DNA of 64,000 nt from IMG/VR virus record IMGVR_UViG_3300012001_000008, positions 1 to 64,000 of that record. One strand, written 5' to 3'. Made by a program: the position numbers and the translations under genes. The notes beneath the pieces are model-generated. The model ran no database searches. It saw nothing but the letters and a program-made list of their open reading frames with translations, and was not told where the DNA came from. Shown piece after piece: positions 23,741-32,615 of this stretch (position 1 is its first letter; the number at the start of each line of letters is the position of its first letter). This DNA is from a virus.

Positions 23741-26700
23741 TATAAAGCCTCTATCCAGTTGCCATTTGAGTCTTTGTAGTAGACTTCCGCCTGTACCCAG
23801 TTGCCATTAACAGGGTAGAATACCATAGCGTTAACCCATTGTCCGTTAATGAGTACCCACTTGCGACCCAGTAGCGTGTATAGTGCAGAGTCTGTGGTGT
23901 GGAATACTATCGAAGCAGAAGATAACGATGAGTCAGTTGTATGTGTTACTTCACTTGTACCGCGCTTATTCGCATCTGTTGCGTGGGAAACGACGATAGT
24001 CGTGCGTAGCTGGGCGTCTGTTGAGTGCGTGATAACATAACGCTGTTTCAGCAGAGCGTCTGTGCTATGAACTATCTGTGTCAACTTACGCTTGTTGGCA
24101 TTAGTCGTGTGATAAACAGTATCAGCCTTACGCTTGTTCGCATCTGTGAACTGGGCGAGGCTAAATAGCTTGCGTATAACAGAACTTGTTGTGTGCGATA
24201 CTACTGTTCTTCGTACAAGTAGAGCATCGGTGAAGTGGGATACTGTAGTGCTAATTCGCTTGAGCGCGTCTGTCGTGTGTGTAACTACAACTACCTTGCG
24301 GAGTAATGAATCGGTCGTGTGTACCCGTGTATTAGCACTTAGTACAGACTTGTTCGCATCTGTTGTGTGAGAAATACTGCTTGTAGTTCTTAAGACTGCA
24401 TCTGTTAAGTGTGAGGCAGTTGTACGAGAGCGCTTCAATGTATTGGTAGTGTGATACTTGCTATTTGCTTTCTTGATATTTGCGTCTGTTGCGTGTGAGA
24501 CGGTTCGCTTGCTTCTTAGCAGGCTATCTGTGGTGTGTACAAGTTGTGTCAACTTACGCGCGAGAGTGTCTGTAGTGTGCGAAAGACTTAGCGCCTTACG
24601 GATTGCAGAACTTGTAGAGTGGGCGACAGTGTTAGCTGTGTGCCTGTTCGCGTCAGTAAGGTGGTGTCTCTTAATTGAAGCTACTCTCTTGTTGGAATCT
24701 GTCGTGTGGCTTAGTTGGTTTGCACCATGTATGAAGGAGTCAGTTGTGTGTACAACAGTGATAGTCTTCTTCTTATTTGCATCGGTAGTATGCGAAGTAG
24801 TTAGCGAACGATGAGTGAACGCATCTGTGGTGTGAACCTTCGTATTTGTACGACGTATATCAGTGTCAGTTGTGTGAGAAAGTATGTTCTGAGTGCGCTT
24901 TAACGCGTCAGTTGTATGTGTTTTCGTTAGGGCTTTGCGTGTATTCGTATCTGTTGTGTGAGAGATTGCAAGGCGCTTACGCAATAATGAGTCAACCGTG
25001 TGCGTTAGCGATACCGCGCTACGAATAAGCGCATTTGTTGTGTGCGTGAGTGAATTACGTGTCTTCTTTAGGGCATCAGTTGTGTGGAACTTGCTATTTT
25101 GAGTTCTCTTAAGAGTGTCGGTTGTGTGTACGACTACATTGGCTTTGCGCTTATTAGCGTCAGTTGCATGAGTTAGAGTTACCTGTTTGCGCAGCACAGA
25201 ACTCGTAGTATGAGTATGTGTGCCTGATTTGCGGACAAGGCTATCTGTGGTATGGCCCTTAGACGACGTGAGACGACGCAGGGCGTCTGTTGTGTGCGAA
25301 AGTGCGCCCTGTGTGCGTATTAACGAATCTGTCGCGTGTGAGAGGCTATTTCCAGCCTTTTTCTTGTTTGCGTCAGTTGTGTGGCTAACAGCAGACTGGC
25401 TGAATAGGAATGAATCGGTAGTATGTGAAAGCGTATGCTTACTTCTAACAAGCGCGTCTGTCGTATGCGTTTTGGTGAATTGTTTATGAGTTACAGCACT
25501 TGTAGTGTGTGAAACTGAATTAGAACTACGCTTTAGGGCATCTGTTGTATGCGATAGGGTGAGATTAGCTTTTCTCTTGTTCGAATCAGTAGTGTGGAGT
25601 ACTGTAGTAGCCTTGCGCAGGTTGCTATTTGTCGTGTGGGCGACTGTTTGTGCCTTCTTCTTATTGGCAGATGTTGTGTGCGAGATTGTTTTTGAAACTC
25701 GCAAGAACGAATCAGTCGAGTGCGATAGGGTTGATGACTTACGCAATACAGCACTAGTTGTGTGGTTAACAGTGCTACTAGTACGCTTTAGGGCGTCTGT
25801 GGTGTGGGTTTTAGTGGTGGCAAGGCGCTTATTAGCACTAGTTGTGTGAGAAAGTGTTAAACCAGCCTTCTTTTTGTTCGCGTCGGTAGTGTGGGTCTTA
25901 GAGACACTCTTTCTTAGGAATGAATCAGTAGTTTGGGTAAGTGTAATAGACTTACGCGCGAGCGCATCAGTGGTGTGTGATACTGTTACCTGCTTGTGCC
26001 TGAGTGAGTCAGTTGTGTGGGAAAGCGTGTTTGTAGTACGTTTAACGGTATCTGTTGTGTGAGATAGCGTATTGCCTTTACGCTTAATTGCATCAGTTGC
26101 GTGTGTCTTGACACTTTGAATACGTTTTAGTGCATCCGTGGTATGCGTCTTAGTAACTTGGACATGCTTTAGAGCGTCGGTTGTGTGCGTTCTTGTAGCC
26201 TGAATGTGCTTGAAGGAGTCGGTAGTGTGTGTTTTAGTACCAGACTTGCGCAATACGGAACTAGTTGTATGTGTCTGTGTGCTAGCCTTGCGCTTAAGTG
26301 CATCAGCCGTGTGGGTCTTCGTTACCTGTACACGCTTCAATGCGTCAGTTGTGTGTGCGACAGTTAGCGTCTGTATGCCAGTGCGAAGATACGAATCTGT
26401 CGTATGGGTAAGAGTGAGACCACCCTTCTTCTTTAGGGAGTCTGTTGTGTGTGTGCGAGTTAGGGAGGCAACCTTCTTATTAGCGTCTGTGGTGTGGCTA
26501 GCTGTACCCTGTTTACGAATGAGTGTGTTTGTTGTATGCGTCTTTAGTAGACCAGATACCTTCTTGCTTGCATCTGTTGTATGTGTCTTTGTGACAGCTA
26601 GTCGCTTATTAGCGCTAGTGGTGTGGGTTAGCGTAGCCTGCTTACGCTTTAAGGTGTCAGTTGTGTGGGTCTTATTACTAGATGTGCGCTTTAGTGAATC

Positions 26701-29700
26701 CGTTGTGTGTGTAAGCGTATTAGCCTTGCGCTTAAGGGAATCTGTAGTATGGGTATCGTTAACCGCCTTACGCTTGTTTGAGTCTGTTGTGTGCGAACGA
26801 GTATAACTAGAAACACCAGAACCAATTGTGAAGTCTGATGCAGTTTCTGCATTTCCACCATAAGAAACCTTAGTACCATCTGTACTAGATTCAGTTCCCC
26901 ACACTTGCCAGTGATAACTCGTGCCAGATGTTCCGCTAGTGAAACGACTATAGAACGGAGTATAGACAGCTGGTGCTTTTTCAGCCCAAGTACTGCTATT
27001 TGGTGTGCTGTAGTTAGGTGTTAGTTCCCAAGTGTCGTTATACCAAGTACCTGTAGATGGGCGACCACCAAATATGTATAGCTTTCCAGAGATAAATGAA
27101 CTCATTGATGTACGACGAGCTGCTGGACCACCAGTAGGTGTTGCAGAAGCCCATGTTGTACCAGATAGAGAGAAGTATTGTAGTGATTGTAGTACGTTTG
27201 TGCCATCGAAACCACCCCAGATAATGAGCTGGTCGTTTGTTGCGTCATAGGCATAGTTTGGCGTACGACGAGCAGTACCACCAGAAGATGTTGGCGTTAC
27301 CCAAGCACCACTAGTAGTCGAGTAGTCAAGATATACGAGTTGGCTTGAAACGGTTGTAAGAGCAGCATCAGTTGCACCACCATATAGGTACATACGAGTG
27401 TTGCTTGTCTTATTGAATACACCTGGACCCAACACTGCTGTAGGCGCTGTGCCAGTAGGGGTGCGTAGTGTCCAAACACCATCAGCACTTGACGAGAAAC
27501 TTAGCTCCCATACTTGGTTATATGCAGTAGAAGCATCTCCACCCATAGTGAAGATTGCGCGGTTATTCGTAGCATCGAAAATACCGACAGATAGCCAGCG
27601 AGGAGATGGAGGTGTCCCAGTAGGGTTAAGCTTTGAGGCTGTATAGTTACCGAGTGAGTCGGCAGTTAAAGCCCAGACCTCATTGCTGTTCTGTGAGCCA
27701 CCATTAAGACCACCGAAGACAATAACACGACTACGGGTAGAGTCGTATACACCAGCAATACCCTCCATAGGAGGAAGTGTCTTAAAGCCTTTGTTTGTGT
27801 AGCGCCAAGTATTATTGCTCTGATTGTATGCCCATATATCACCGACGTGTGAACCAGTGACAATGGTGGCACTGTCGTACATGTCCGCGAAGCCACCAAC
27901 AATTACCCACTCAGAGCGGTCAGAGTTCCAGATGCTAGCGTTCGCGTCGCGTGATGTAAGATATTCACCCTGAGATAGACCATATACGACAGAGCTTGCT
28001 TCCGTCATGTCGATAGCGTATTGGTAGCGCTCTGTACTATCCACCGTTTCCATTCCACGAAGGACTAGATAGTTTAAGTCTGTGTTTATGGTGTTGGCGG
28101 TATAGACGTTACCAGCAAAGGCTTGGTCGGTTGTACTATTGGCGCGGAGTTGTACATATGCAGGAGAGCCGTCTAGGTCAGAGATGTAGCCAACGTCGTT
28201 ATAAGCACTTGCCTGTGTACCCTGAAAACCAGCTGCATAGAAGAAGCGGTTATTAACGGCATCGTAACCACCAGAAGAGAACTCACGACCTGCTGGGGCT
28301 GTGCCAGAAGGAGTAATTTGAGTCCAAGCATTTCCAGCTATGTCATAAGACCAGAAGTCTGATAGGTATGTAGTACCGTTGTAGCCACCGAATAGAAATA
28401 GTTTGCCAGTTGAAGACTTATAGTCAATAACAGCACCAGTACGAGCAGAAGGGCTACCAGCTGCACCATCGGCTAATAAGACTGTCCATGTAAGTGAGCC
28501 AGGGGAGTCAACATCGAAAGTACCGCGCCAAAGCGTGTTGACACGAGTCGCGCCAGGCCAACCACCGAACATGTAGACATAGTTCTGTGAAGCATCGCCA
28601 GATACAGGGATAGCTGCCATTTGACGAGTGATGTAACTCATCGCTGTTGGTGTGTTTGTCTGTGTTACTGTTGTCCAAGACTCACCACCAGGTGTAGATA
28701 CGTCAAGAGCGTGCATTTCGCTTAGGTCAGAGCCAGTAGTACCACCCCATATAACCATGAATGCCTTATCAGCACCACCAGATGTAGCAGTACCGCGTAC
28801 ATATGTCGCCCCAGCAAGGTTCTTCGCTGTAGGAGGAGTACCAGTTGGAGATAGCTTGCGCCAAGGCATACCAGGACGGTCAGCAGGCTGTTCCCATGCT
28901 TCGTTATAACGAGTTGTGCCATCGTAACCACCAAAGAAGATATAGCGCTTATTCTTCTTGTCATAGATTAAGTTAGCACCACGATTACCGTGTGATACGG
29001 CTGTCATCGACTGAGAACGTGTACGCTCCGTGATATTAGCAGTATTTGTGAAGCTCGTGCTTGTGTTTTGTACCTCTGCCTTGAGTATGTCTTGGTTGCC
29101 AACAACACCGCTAGTATATTCAGAGTTGAGGTTCACATAGGTTGTCACGCCATCTGTAGTAGATGTCCCAACAGGGGTGATAGTGCTAAAGTCGTCCGCG
29201 TATTGACCGAGCGTTCTTACTGTGGGAGTAAGTGTGGGGAACGGAGTAACGATACTAGTGCTTGAGCCACCAGTTTCTATAGCAACAGATACAGCACCAC
29301 CGTGCGAGTTGGTGCTACGGAACTGGTAGCGAATACGAAGACGGTCTGTAGAAGAACCAGCAGACCATGTAAGTGAGCTGAATGTGAAGGTTTTAATACC
29401 TGTCGTCGAGATGTTATTTTCGGCGCTAATTGTCTTACTCTCCTGAACCGTGCCAGAGCTATTTATGCGTTCTAACTGTACGGCGAGGTAAACAGAGCTA
29501 CTCGCAGTCGTTACGTTTACATTTACAGTAATAGTACCGCTCGTAAAGGTGCTTATTCCAGGCTCGTTTGGTTTAGTGTATCCAAAGCTTGCCTCTGTCG
29601 CGGAGTTTGTTACGGCAACAGTAATAGACCCTGCTGCTTCTGCAACTAGGGTCTCGTTCTTGTTAAATACTACACCACCAGTTAGTGCCGAGTCGGTGGC

Positions 29701-29724
29701 GCTAAGATAGTATGTTCTAGCCAT
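23740..29724 (-). CDS. Giant kelch-repeat / HTTD-repeat tail fibre or adhesin
   Basis: 1994 residues from the ATG at 29724 (GGAG nine bases upstream). Residues ~1-160 form a beta-sandwich-like head. Residues ~235-945 hold about 8-10 kelch-type repeats (FGGYDG, FGGYNG, FGGLNG, WGGFDG, FGGRPS, each followed by an aromatic strand), giving one or two beta-propellers likely to bind a glycan or surface protein. Residues ~977-1942 are about 69 tandem 14-residue units of consensus H-T-T-D-A/S-L/N-K-R plus six variable residues. The C-terminus has three W-x-x-x-x-G-x-W-type strands. Probably the host-recognition fibre. Confidence 0.82.
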   Translation of the reverse strand: MARTYYLSATDSALTGGVVFNKNETLVAEAAGSITVAVTNSATEASFGYTKPNEPGISTFTSGTITVNVNVTTASSSVYLAVQLERINSSGTVQESKTISAENNISTTGIKTFTFSSLTWSAGSSTDRLRIRYQFRSTNSHGGAVSVAIETGGSSTSIVTPFPTLTPTVRTLGQYADDFSTITPVGTSTTDGVTTYVNLNSEYTSGVVGNQDILKAEVQNTSTSFTNTANITERTRSQSMTAVSHGNRGANLIYDKKNKRYIFFGGYDGTTRYNEAWEQPADRPGMPWRKLSPTGTPPTAKNLAGATYVRGTATSGGADKAFMVIWGGTTGSDLSEMHALDVSTPGGESWTTVTQTNTPTAMSYITRQMAAIPVSGDASQNYVYMFGGWPGATRVNTLWRGTFDVDSPGSLTWTVLLADGAAGSPSARTGAVIDYKSSTGKLFLFGGYNGTTYLSDFWSYDIAGNAWTQITPSGTAPAGREFSSGGYDAVNNRFFYAAGFQGTQASAYNDVGYISDLDGSPAYVQLRANSTTDQAFAGNVYTANTINTDLNYLVLRGMETVDSTERYQYAIDMTEASSVVYGLSQGEYLTSRDANASIWNSDRSEWVIVGGFADMYDSATIVTGSHVGDIWAYNQSNNTWRYTNKGFKTLPPMEGIAGVYDSTRSRVIVFGGLNGGSQNSNEVWALTADSLGNYTASKLNPTGTPPSPRWLSVGIFDATNNRAIFTMGGDASTAYNQVWELSFSSSADGVWTLRTPTGTAPTAVLGPGVFNKTSNTRMYLYGGATDAALTTVSSQLVYLDYSTTSGAWVTPTSSGGTARRTPNYAYDATNDQLIIWGGFDGTNVLQSLQYFSLSGTTWASATPTGGPAARRTSMSSFISGKLYIFGGRPSTGTWYNDTWELTPNYSTPNSSTWAEKAPAVYTPFYSRFTSGTSGTSYHWQVWGTESSTDGTKVSYGGNAETASDFTIGSGVSSYTRSHTTDSNKRKAVNDTHTTDSLKRKANTLTHTTDSLKRTSSNKTHTTDTLKRKQATLTHTTSANKRLAVTKTHTTDASKKVSGLLKTHTTNTLIRKQGTASHTTDANKKVASLTRTHTTDSLKKKGGLTLTHTTDSYLRTGIQTLTVAHTTDALKRVQVTKTHTADALKRKASTQTHTTSSVLRKSGTKTHTTDSFKHIQATRTHTTDALKHVQVTKTHTTDALKRIQSVKTHATDAIKRKGNTLSHTTDTVKRTTNTLSHTTDSLRHKQVTVSHTTDALARKSITLTQTTDSFLRKSVSKTHTTDANKKKAGLTLSHTTSANKRLATTKTHTTDALKRTSSTVNHTTSAVLRKSSTLSHSTDSFLRVSKTISHTTSANKKKAQTVAHTTNSNLRKATTVLHTTDSNKRKANLTLSHTTDALKRSSNSVSHTTSAVTHKQFTKTHTTDALVRSKHTLSHTTDSFLFSQSAVSHTTDANKKKAGNSLSHATDSLIRTQGALSHTTDALRRLTSSKGHTTDSLVRKSGTHTHTTSSVLRKQVTLTHATDANKRKANVVVHTTDTLKRTQNSKFHTTDALKKTRNSLTHTTNALIRSAVSLTHTVDSLLRKRLAISHTTDTNTRKALTKTHTTDALKRTQNILSHTTDTDIRRTNTKVHTTDAFTHRSLTTSHTTDANKKKTITVVHTTDSFIHGANQLSHTTDSNKRVASIKRHHLTDANRHTANTVAHSTSSAIRKALSLSHTTDTLARKLTQLVHTTDSLLRSKRTVSHATDANIKKANSKYHTTNTLKRSRTTASHLTDAVLRTTSSISHTTDANKSVLSANTRVHTTDSLLRKVVVVTHTTDALKRISTTVSHFTDALLVRRTVVSHTTSSVIRKLFSLAQFTDANKRKADTVYHTTNANKRKLTQIVHSTDALLKQRYVITHSTDAQLRTTIVVSHATDANKRGTSEVTHTTDSSLSSASIVFHTTDSALYTLLGRKWVLINGQWVNAMVFYPVNGNWVQAEVYYKDSNGNWIEAL
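23865..26793 (-). repeat. About 69 degenerate 42-bp tandem repeats (14-aa units)
   Basis: Codes for units such as HTTDALKRTSSTVN and HTTSANKRLATTKT. H1, T2-T3, D/S/N4 and K/R8 are nearly invariant; positions 9-14 vary but favour T/S/V at 12-14. Nucleotide copies differ at many synonymous sites, so the array is old or under selection against exact repeats. Confidence 0.9.
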
Positions 29725-30112
29725 TCTTTGGCTCTCCAACCACTACTGGTTCAGCAGGGTGTAGCCATTCGCCATAGTCTTCGAAGGCTATCTTTTCTAT
29801 CTTCATTAGATTGTCCCAGTGCGTGTATTTTCCATAGAGAATATGACCACTGACCTTAGTAGTGTCATCAAAGTGGGAGGTGAAGCGTAGGTCTTCTGTG
29901 AGGGCATAGTAATCGCAACCAGAAGAGTATAGACGGGTGTGCCGTCCCATGCCATCAAGTTTAACGAAGTAAATCATTACAACCTGAATGTCATCGGTAG
30001 GAGCTTTTGTCCATTCCTTGTACGTTGTGCCTGTGTAAGTACTATCAGAGTACCAGATTTTGAATCCAGCAACTTCCTGATAGTCCAATTGTGGTGTTAT
30101 AGAAGTATCCAT
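29717..30112 (-). CDS. Hypothetical structural-region protein
   Basis: 131 residues, aromatic and acidic, beta-rich by composition, no motif. It overlaps the start of the giant fibre by 8 bases, so it is translated just before it. A fibre-attachment or assembly role is plausible by position only. Confidence 0.65.
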   Translation of the reverse strand: MDTSITPQLDYQEVAGFKIWYSDSTYTGTTYKEWTKAPTDDIQVVMIYFVKLDGMGRHTRLYSSGCDYYALTEDLRFTSHFDDTTKVSGHILYGKYTHWDNLMKIEKIAFEDYGEWLHPAEPVVVGEPKNG

Positions 30113-30139
30113 AACAATTAAGCCTTTGCGGGAGATGTC

Positions 30140-30565
30140 TTAGAGAATAGTAACGCCATCAGAGTCCGCATCCGAAGCATCCTCTTGTTCGCTCTGAGGC
30201 GGATAGAACCATTCACTGTTAGGGAGAAATTGAGAAGTAGCTTCAATGTGTCCATCAGACTCAAAGATGCCAACAATTCCCTGTTCGCCATTTTTACCAA
30301 TCTTACCAACAACATGGCATGTCTCAATGACACCGCCACCTGGCGTTGCCTGATTACGGCGTCTCCAAACAAGACGTTCGCCGTGTTTGAAAGTAACAAG
30401 AAGAACGCGCTCGTTTCTAGCCCAATCCCATAACTCAAAAGACTTCAAGTTATCGAGTGGAATATCCTCATACGCGTTCCTCTGACCAGAGGCAGCTACT
30501 TGAGATAGTGAACCACCATCGTTACTGTATGCTACCCATCTGAACTTATCACCAATATTTGACAT
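30140..30565 (-). CDS. Hypothetical structural-region protein
   Basis: 141 residues. The middle (VLLVTFKHGERLVWRRRN) is beta-rich with a basic patch, and the C-terminal 25 residues are acidic (SEQEDASDADSDG). No recognised domain. Follows the 82-residue KOW-like gene. Confidence 0.65.
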   Translation of the reverse strand: MSNIGDKFRWVAYSNDGGSLSQVAASGQRNAYEDIPLDNLKSFELWDWARNERVLLVTFKHGERLVWRRRNQATPGGGVIETCHVVGKIGKNGEQGIVGIFESDGHIEATSQFLPNSEWFYPPQSEQEDASDADSDGVTIL

Positions 30566-30622
30566 TGCATTGTCTCCTTTTCCCTCATTGCATTGAGGTT
30601 AAAATACTTATTTATTTTTCAA

Positions 30623-30871
30623 TTAGCCGATAACGACGATGTTATCTTCGGTTGTCCACCAACCCTTGCCTACCACTGGTAGACCGTTGCCCTGTTCACG
30701 CTCGTCGACGAGACCGTCGAGGCTATGTGCATAGACTGTGTACTCGTCAAGCTCTACGCCAACTTTTTTACCAACTTCATCTTGTACAACTTTAACTGTA
30801 CCGTTAATTGGGGTGTTCTGTGGTGTGCCGACGAGGATAGTGACCTTGTCACCTACTTTAAGTGTTGCCAT
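30623..30871 (-). CDS. Small SH3/KOW-like protein
   Basis: 82 residues opening LKVGDKVTILVGTPQNTPINGTV, the V-G-D-x-V...G-x-V pattern of a small SH3-like barrel, with a second short strand set at the end. May be a small tail-fibre or nucleic-acid-binding accessory. Confidence 0.65.
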   Translation of the reverse strand: MATLKVGDKVTILVGTPQNTPINGTVKVVQDEVGKKVGVELDEYTVYAHSLDGLVDEREQGNGLPVVGKGWWTTEDNIVVIG

Positions 30872-30902
30872 AAAGTGTTATCTCCTTAAACCTTAGTTTA
30901 TC

Positions 30903-31439
30903 TTAGCTTGATGTGTCGTCGTACTTCCAGGTGAAAGTCTCAGCTGCTGTAGCACCTGATGCTGCTGTTGTACCGACTACGATTTGGTATACAACGTAGT
31001 TACCAAACTGACCAGTAGTGGTAGTTGTACCAGTAACTGATAGAGGTGACGCTGATGTAAACGTGAATGGGTCTACAGGAGTTGTAACTGTTGTGTAGTT
31101 AGTAGTGTTAAGTACTAGACCAGTTGTACCAGTTGTACCAGTAGCCTGTGTGTAAGCAGTAGCTTGGTTAGCTAGGGCTGTAACACCTGTACCGAAGTTA
31201 TTTACGCCGTCTGTGTACCACTTCAAGTTGTCTACTGTACCGCTTGTGATAGCAGTTACATTAAGACGTGTAACGACCCAGAATGAGTAGTTAGAACCTG
31301 ATGTTGGAACAAGAATGCTGTTTGCAGTACCCGCTGTTGAGTGAGCGTCTTCTGCGTTTGCACGAGTGTTGATTGATGTGATGTCAGTCGCTGTTGGACC
31401 TACACCTGTCAATCGGTTAATTATCACTGTTGCTGCCAT
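30903..31439 (-). CDS. Thr/Gly/Ala-rich beta structural protein
   Basis: 178 residues, unusually rich in T, G, A, V and N and poor in K/E, as expected for an exposed virion beta protein. The centre has TGTTGTTGLVLN and TGTTTTTG runs. Own -10 at 31482 and AAAAGGAAACATA ribosome site suggest high expression. Candidate decoration or fibre protein. Confidence 0.65.
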   Translation of the reverse strand: MAATVIINRLTGVGPTATDITSINTRANAEDAHSTAGTANSILVPTSGSNYSFWVVTRLNVTAITSGTVDNLKWYTDGVNNFGTGVTALANQATAYTQATGTTGTTGLVLNTTNYTTVTTPVDPFTFTSASPLSVTGTTTTTGQFGNYVVYQIVVGTTAASGATAAETFTWKYDDTSS

Positions 31440-31481
31440 TATGTTTCCTTTTTTTGTTTATGTAGTATGTCTACTACTATT

Positions 31482-31487
31482 ATTATA
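31482..31487 (-). promoter_or_regulatory. -10 element before the Thr-rich structural gene
   Basis: TTGTATAATAAT on the minus strand, about 43 bases before the ATG at 31439; no clear -35. Confidence 0.5.
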
Positions 31488-31494
31488 CAATACC

Positions 31495-31803
31495 TTACGC
31501 CGTCTTGACCCAAGTATCTTCTGTTGTTGCATTATTCGGCGCGACACTGCCTACCCATTCGACGTATAGAGCATTTGGTCTCGCTACGTTTGGGTCTGCT
31601 TGGTGGTGCGAGCGCACGAATGTGCTGACCCCAGTTGCTCCTATATCGCCTTGGTCTCCCTTGTCTCCCTTGTCGCCTTTTGGTCCCACTTTTCCTGAGT
31701 GGTGAAGACTAACATTCGAGTTCTTCTTACTGAGCTTGACATTGTCCTTGCGATAGACGATTTTAATGGTCTTGTCTTGTTTACTAAGACGAATACTTGC
31801 CAT
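31495..31803 (-). CDS. Short collagen-like protein
   Basis: 102 residues. A basic N-terminus (about 1-35) is followed by six G-x-y triplets (GPKGDKGDKGDQGDIGATG), a collagen-like stem, then an aromatic C-terminal domain common at the ends of phage tail fibres (WVGSVAPNNATTEDTW). Probably a small fibre trimer. Confidence 0.75.
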   Translation of the reverse strand: MASIRLSKQDKTIKIVYRKDNVKLSKKNSNVSLHHSGKVGPKGDKGDKGDQGDIGATGVSTFVRSHHQADPNVARPNALYVEWVGSVAPNNATTEDTWVKTA

Positions 31804-32138
31804 TACGAAACCTCTATCTGGTCCAATGCCTCATTTACGATGAACTCTGGGAAGTCGCTTCCACAACCATCACAATCACCTTGTGGCGAAGGGTATTTCT
31901 CCGTCTGCCCAAGTGCATCTGTAATGTTTATTTGATAGAAGTAGGTGTCAAGAGGAATCTGGGTGTCTATACCTGTGAATTGGAATGTACCAACCCCATT
32001 AGTAAGAGTGATATGCTTTGTCAAAACAAATAGTTGTCCTGGCTTGCCAATATAGATGTCGGCAGAAACTGCCGTAACATCACCTGCGTCAAGGGGTAGA
32101 GTTACGTCTTCCCCATATCTAATACTGATTGATTCCAT
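31803..32138 (-). CDS. Hypothetical tail protein (baseplate-type N-terminal fold)
   Basis: 111 residues, a beta domain resembling the N-terminal domain of upper-baseplate proteins (IRYGEDVTLPL..., then a strand set ending YQINITD), followed by CDGCGSDF near residue 90. Coupled to the collagen-like protein (ATG/TAA overlap). The fold call is tentative. Confidence 0.6.
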   Translation of the reverse strand: MESISIRYGEDVTLPLDAGDVTAVSADIYIGKPGQLFVLTKHITLTNGVGTFQFTGIDTQIPLDTYFYQINITDALGQTEKYPSPQGDCDGCGSDFPEFIVNEALDQIEVS

Positions 32139-32170
32139 TTTATCCTTTTGTGGGTTGAGTTTGCGACATC

Positions 32171-32271
32171 GTTTCCATCGCTAGGAAACTTAGACACCGT
32201 CTATGTAGCCCATACTACACGAGGAACGTCGCTCTAGTCGCTAGGACTTGCTTGTGTCTACTTTTATTATA
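32171..32271 (-). promoter_or_regulatory. Extended -10 promoter and structured leader
   Basis: TGTTATAAT (TATAAT 32266-32271). The RNA begins with TAGACAC (32254-32260), which pairs with GTGTCTA (32191-32197) and encloses TGTAG/CTACA. A GTTTCC/GGAAAC hairpin follows (32171-32189), then AAAGGA and the ATG at 32138. Similar in plan to the 9815-9893 leader. Confidence 0.5.
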
Positions 32272-32275
32272 ACAG

Positions 32276-32614
32276 CTACATGAAAAACAGGATTGAGCCT
32301 GTCTTCTTAGACGAACCAGCAAGGGTTGTGAAGCTAGTATTACTAGAATACTCGAATGTGTTGCCATCCCATTCACGCGCGTAGATATAGTATAGCGTCG
32401 ATGGACTAAGCCCTGTTAGTGTACCACTATACGCGCCGTTACCAGAGAGAGATATATCCTTTGAGTAGGTCGTAGAGCCACTTGTAAGACCATAGTAGAG
32501 CGTAACTAGGGAAGCTGGGTACTGGTCTCCATATGCCTGTCCAGAGATAGTGACACTCGTGCTAGAGTTATTAGCTACAGAGGTTATTGTTACATAGCCT
32601 TGTGCGCCAGCCAT
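32276..32614 (-). CDS. Fibronectin type III-like tail protein
   Basis: 112 residues from the ATG at 32614, two bases past the upstream stop. The strand pattern SSTSVTISGQ, then GTLTGLSPSTLYYIYAREWD and SSNTSFTT is that of a fibronectin III domain. Such domains occur as extra binding modules on tail proteins. Confidence 0.72.
   Translation of the reverse strand: MAGAQGYVTITSVANNSSTSVTISGQAYGDQYPASLVTLYYGLTSGSTTYSKDISLSGNGAYSGTLTGLSPSTLYYIYAREWDGNTFEYSSNTSFTTLAGSSKKTGSILFFM
32282..32302 (-). terminator. Terminator overlapping the 3' end of the FN3 gene
   Basis: ACAGG-ctcaat-CCTGT followed by TTTTC on the minus strand, inside the last codons of the FN3 gene. Confidence 0.6.
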
Positions 32615-32615
32615 T

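Noticed and set aside
23865-26793. CRISPR-like or satellite repeat array
   Set aside because: The 42-bp units are codon-phased, degenerate and all code the 14-residue motif within one open frame; there are no unique spacers.
24000-26800. Antisense + strand frames through the fibre repeats
   Set aside because: They arise from the regular codon pattern of the HTTD repeats and have no start signals.
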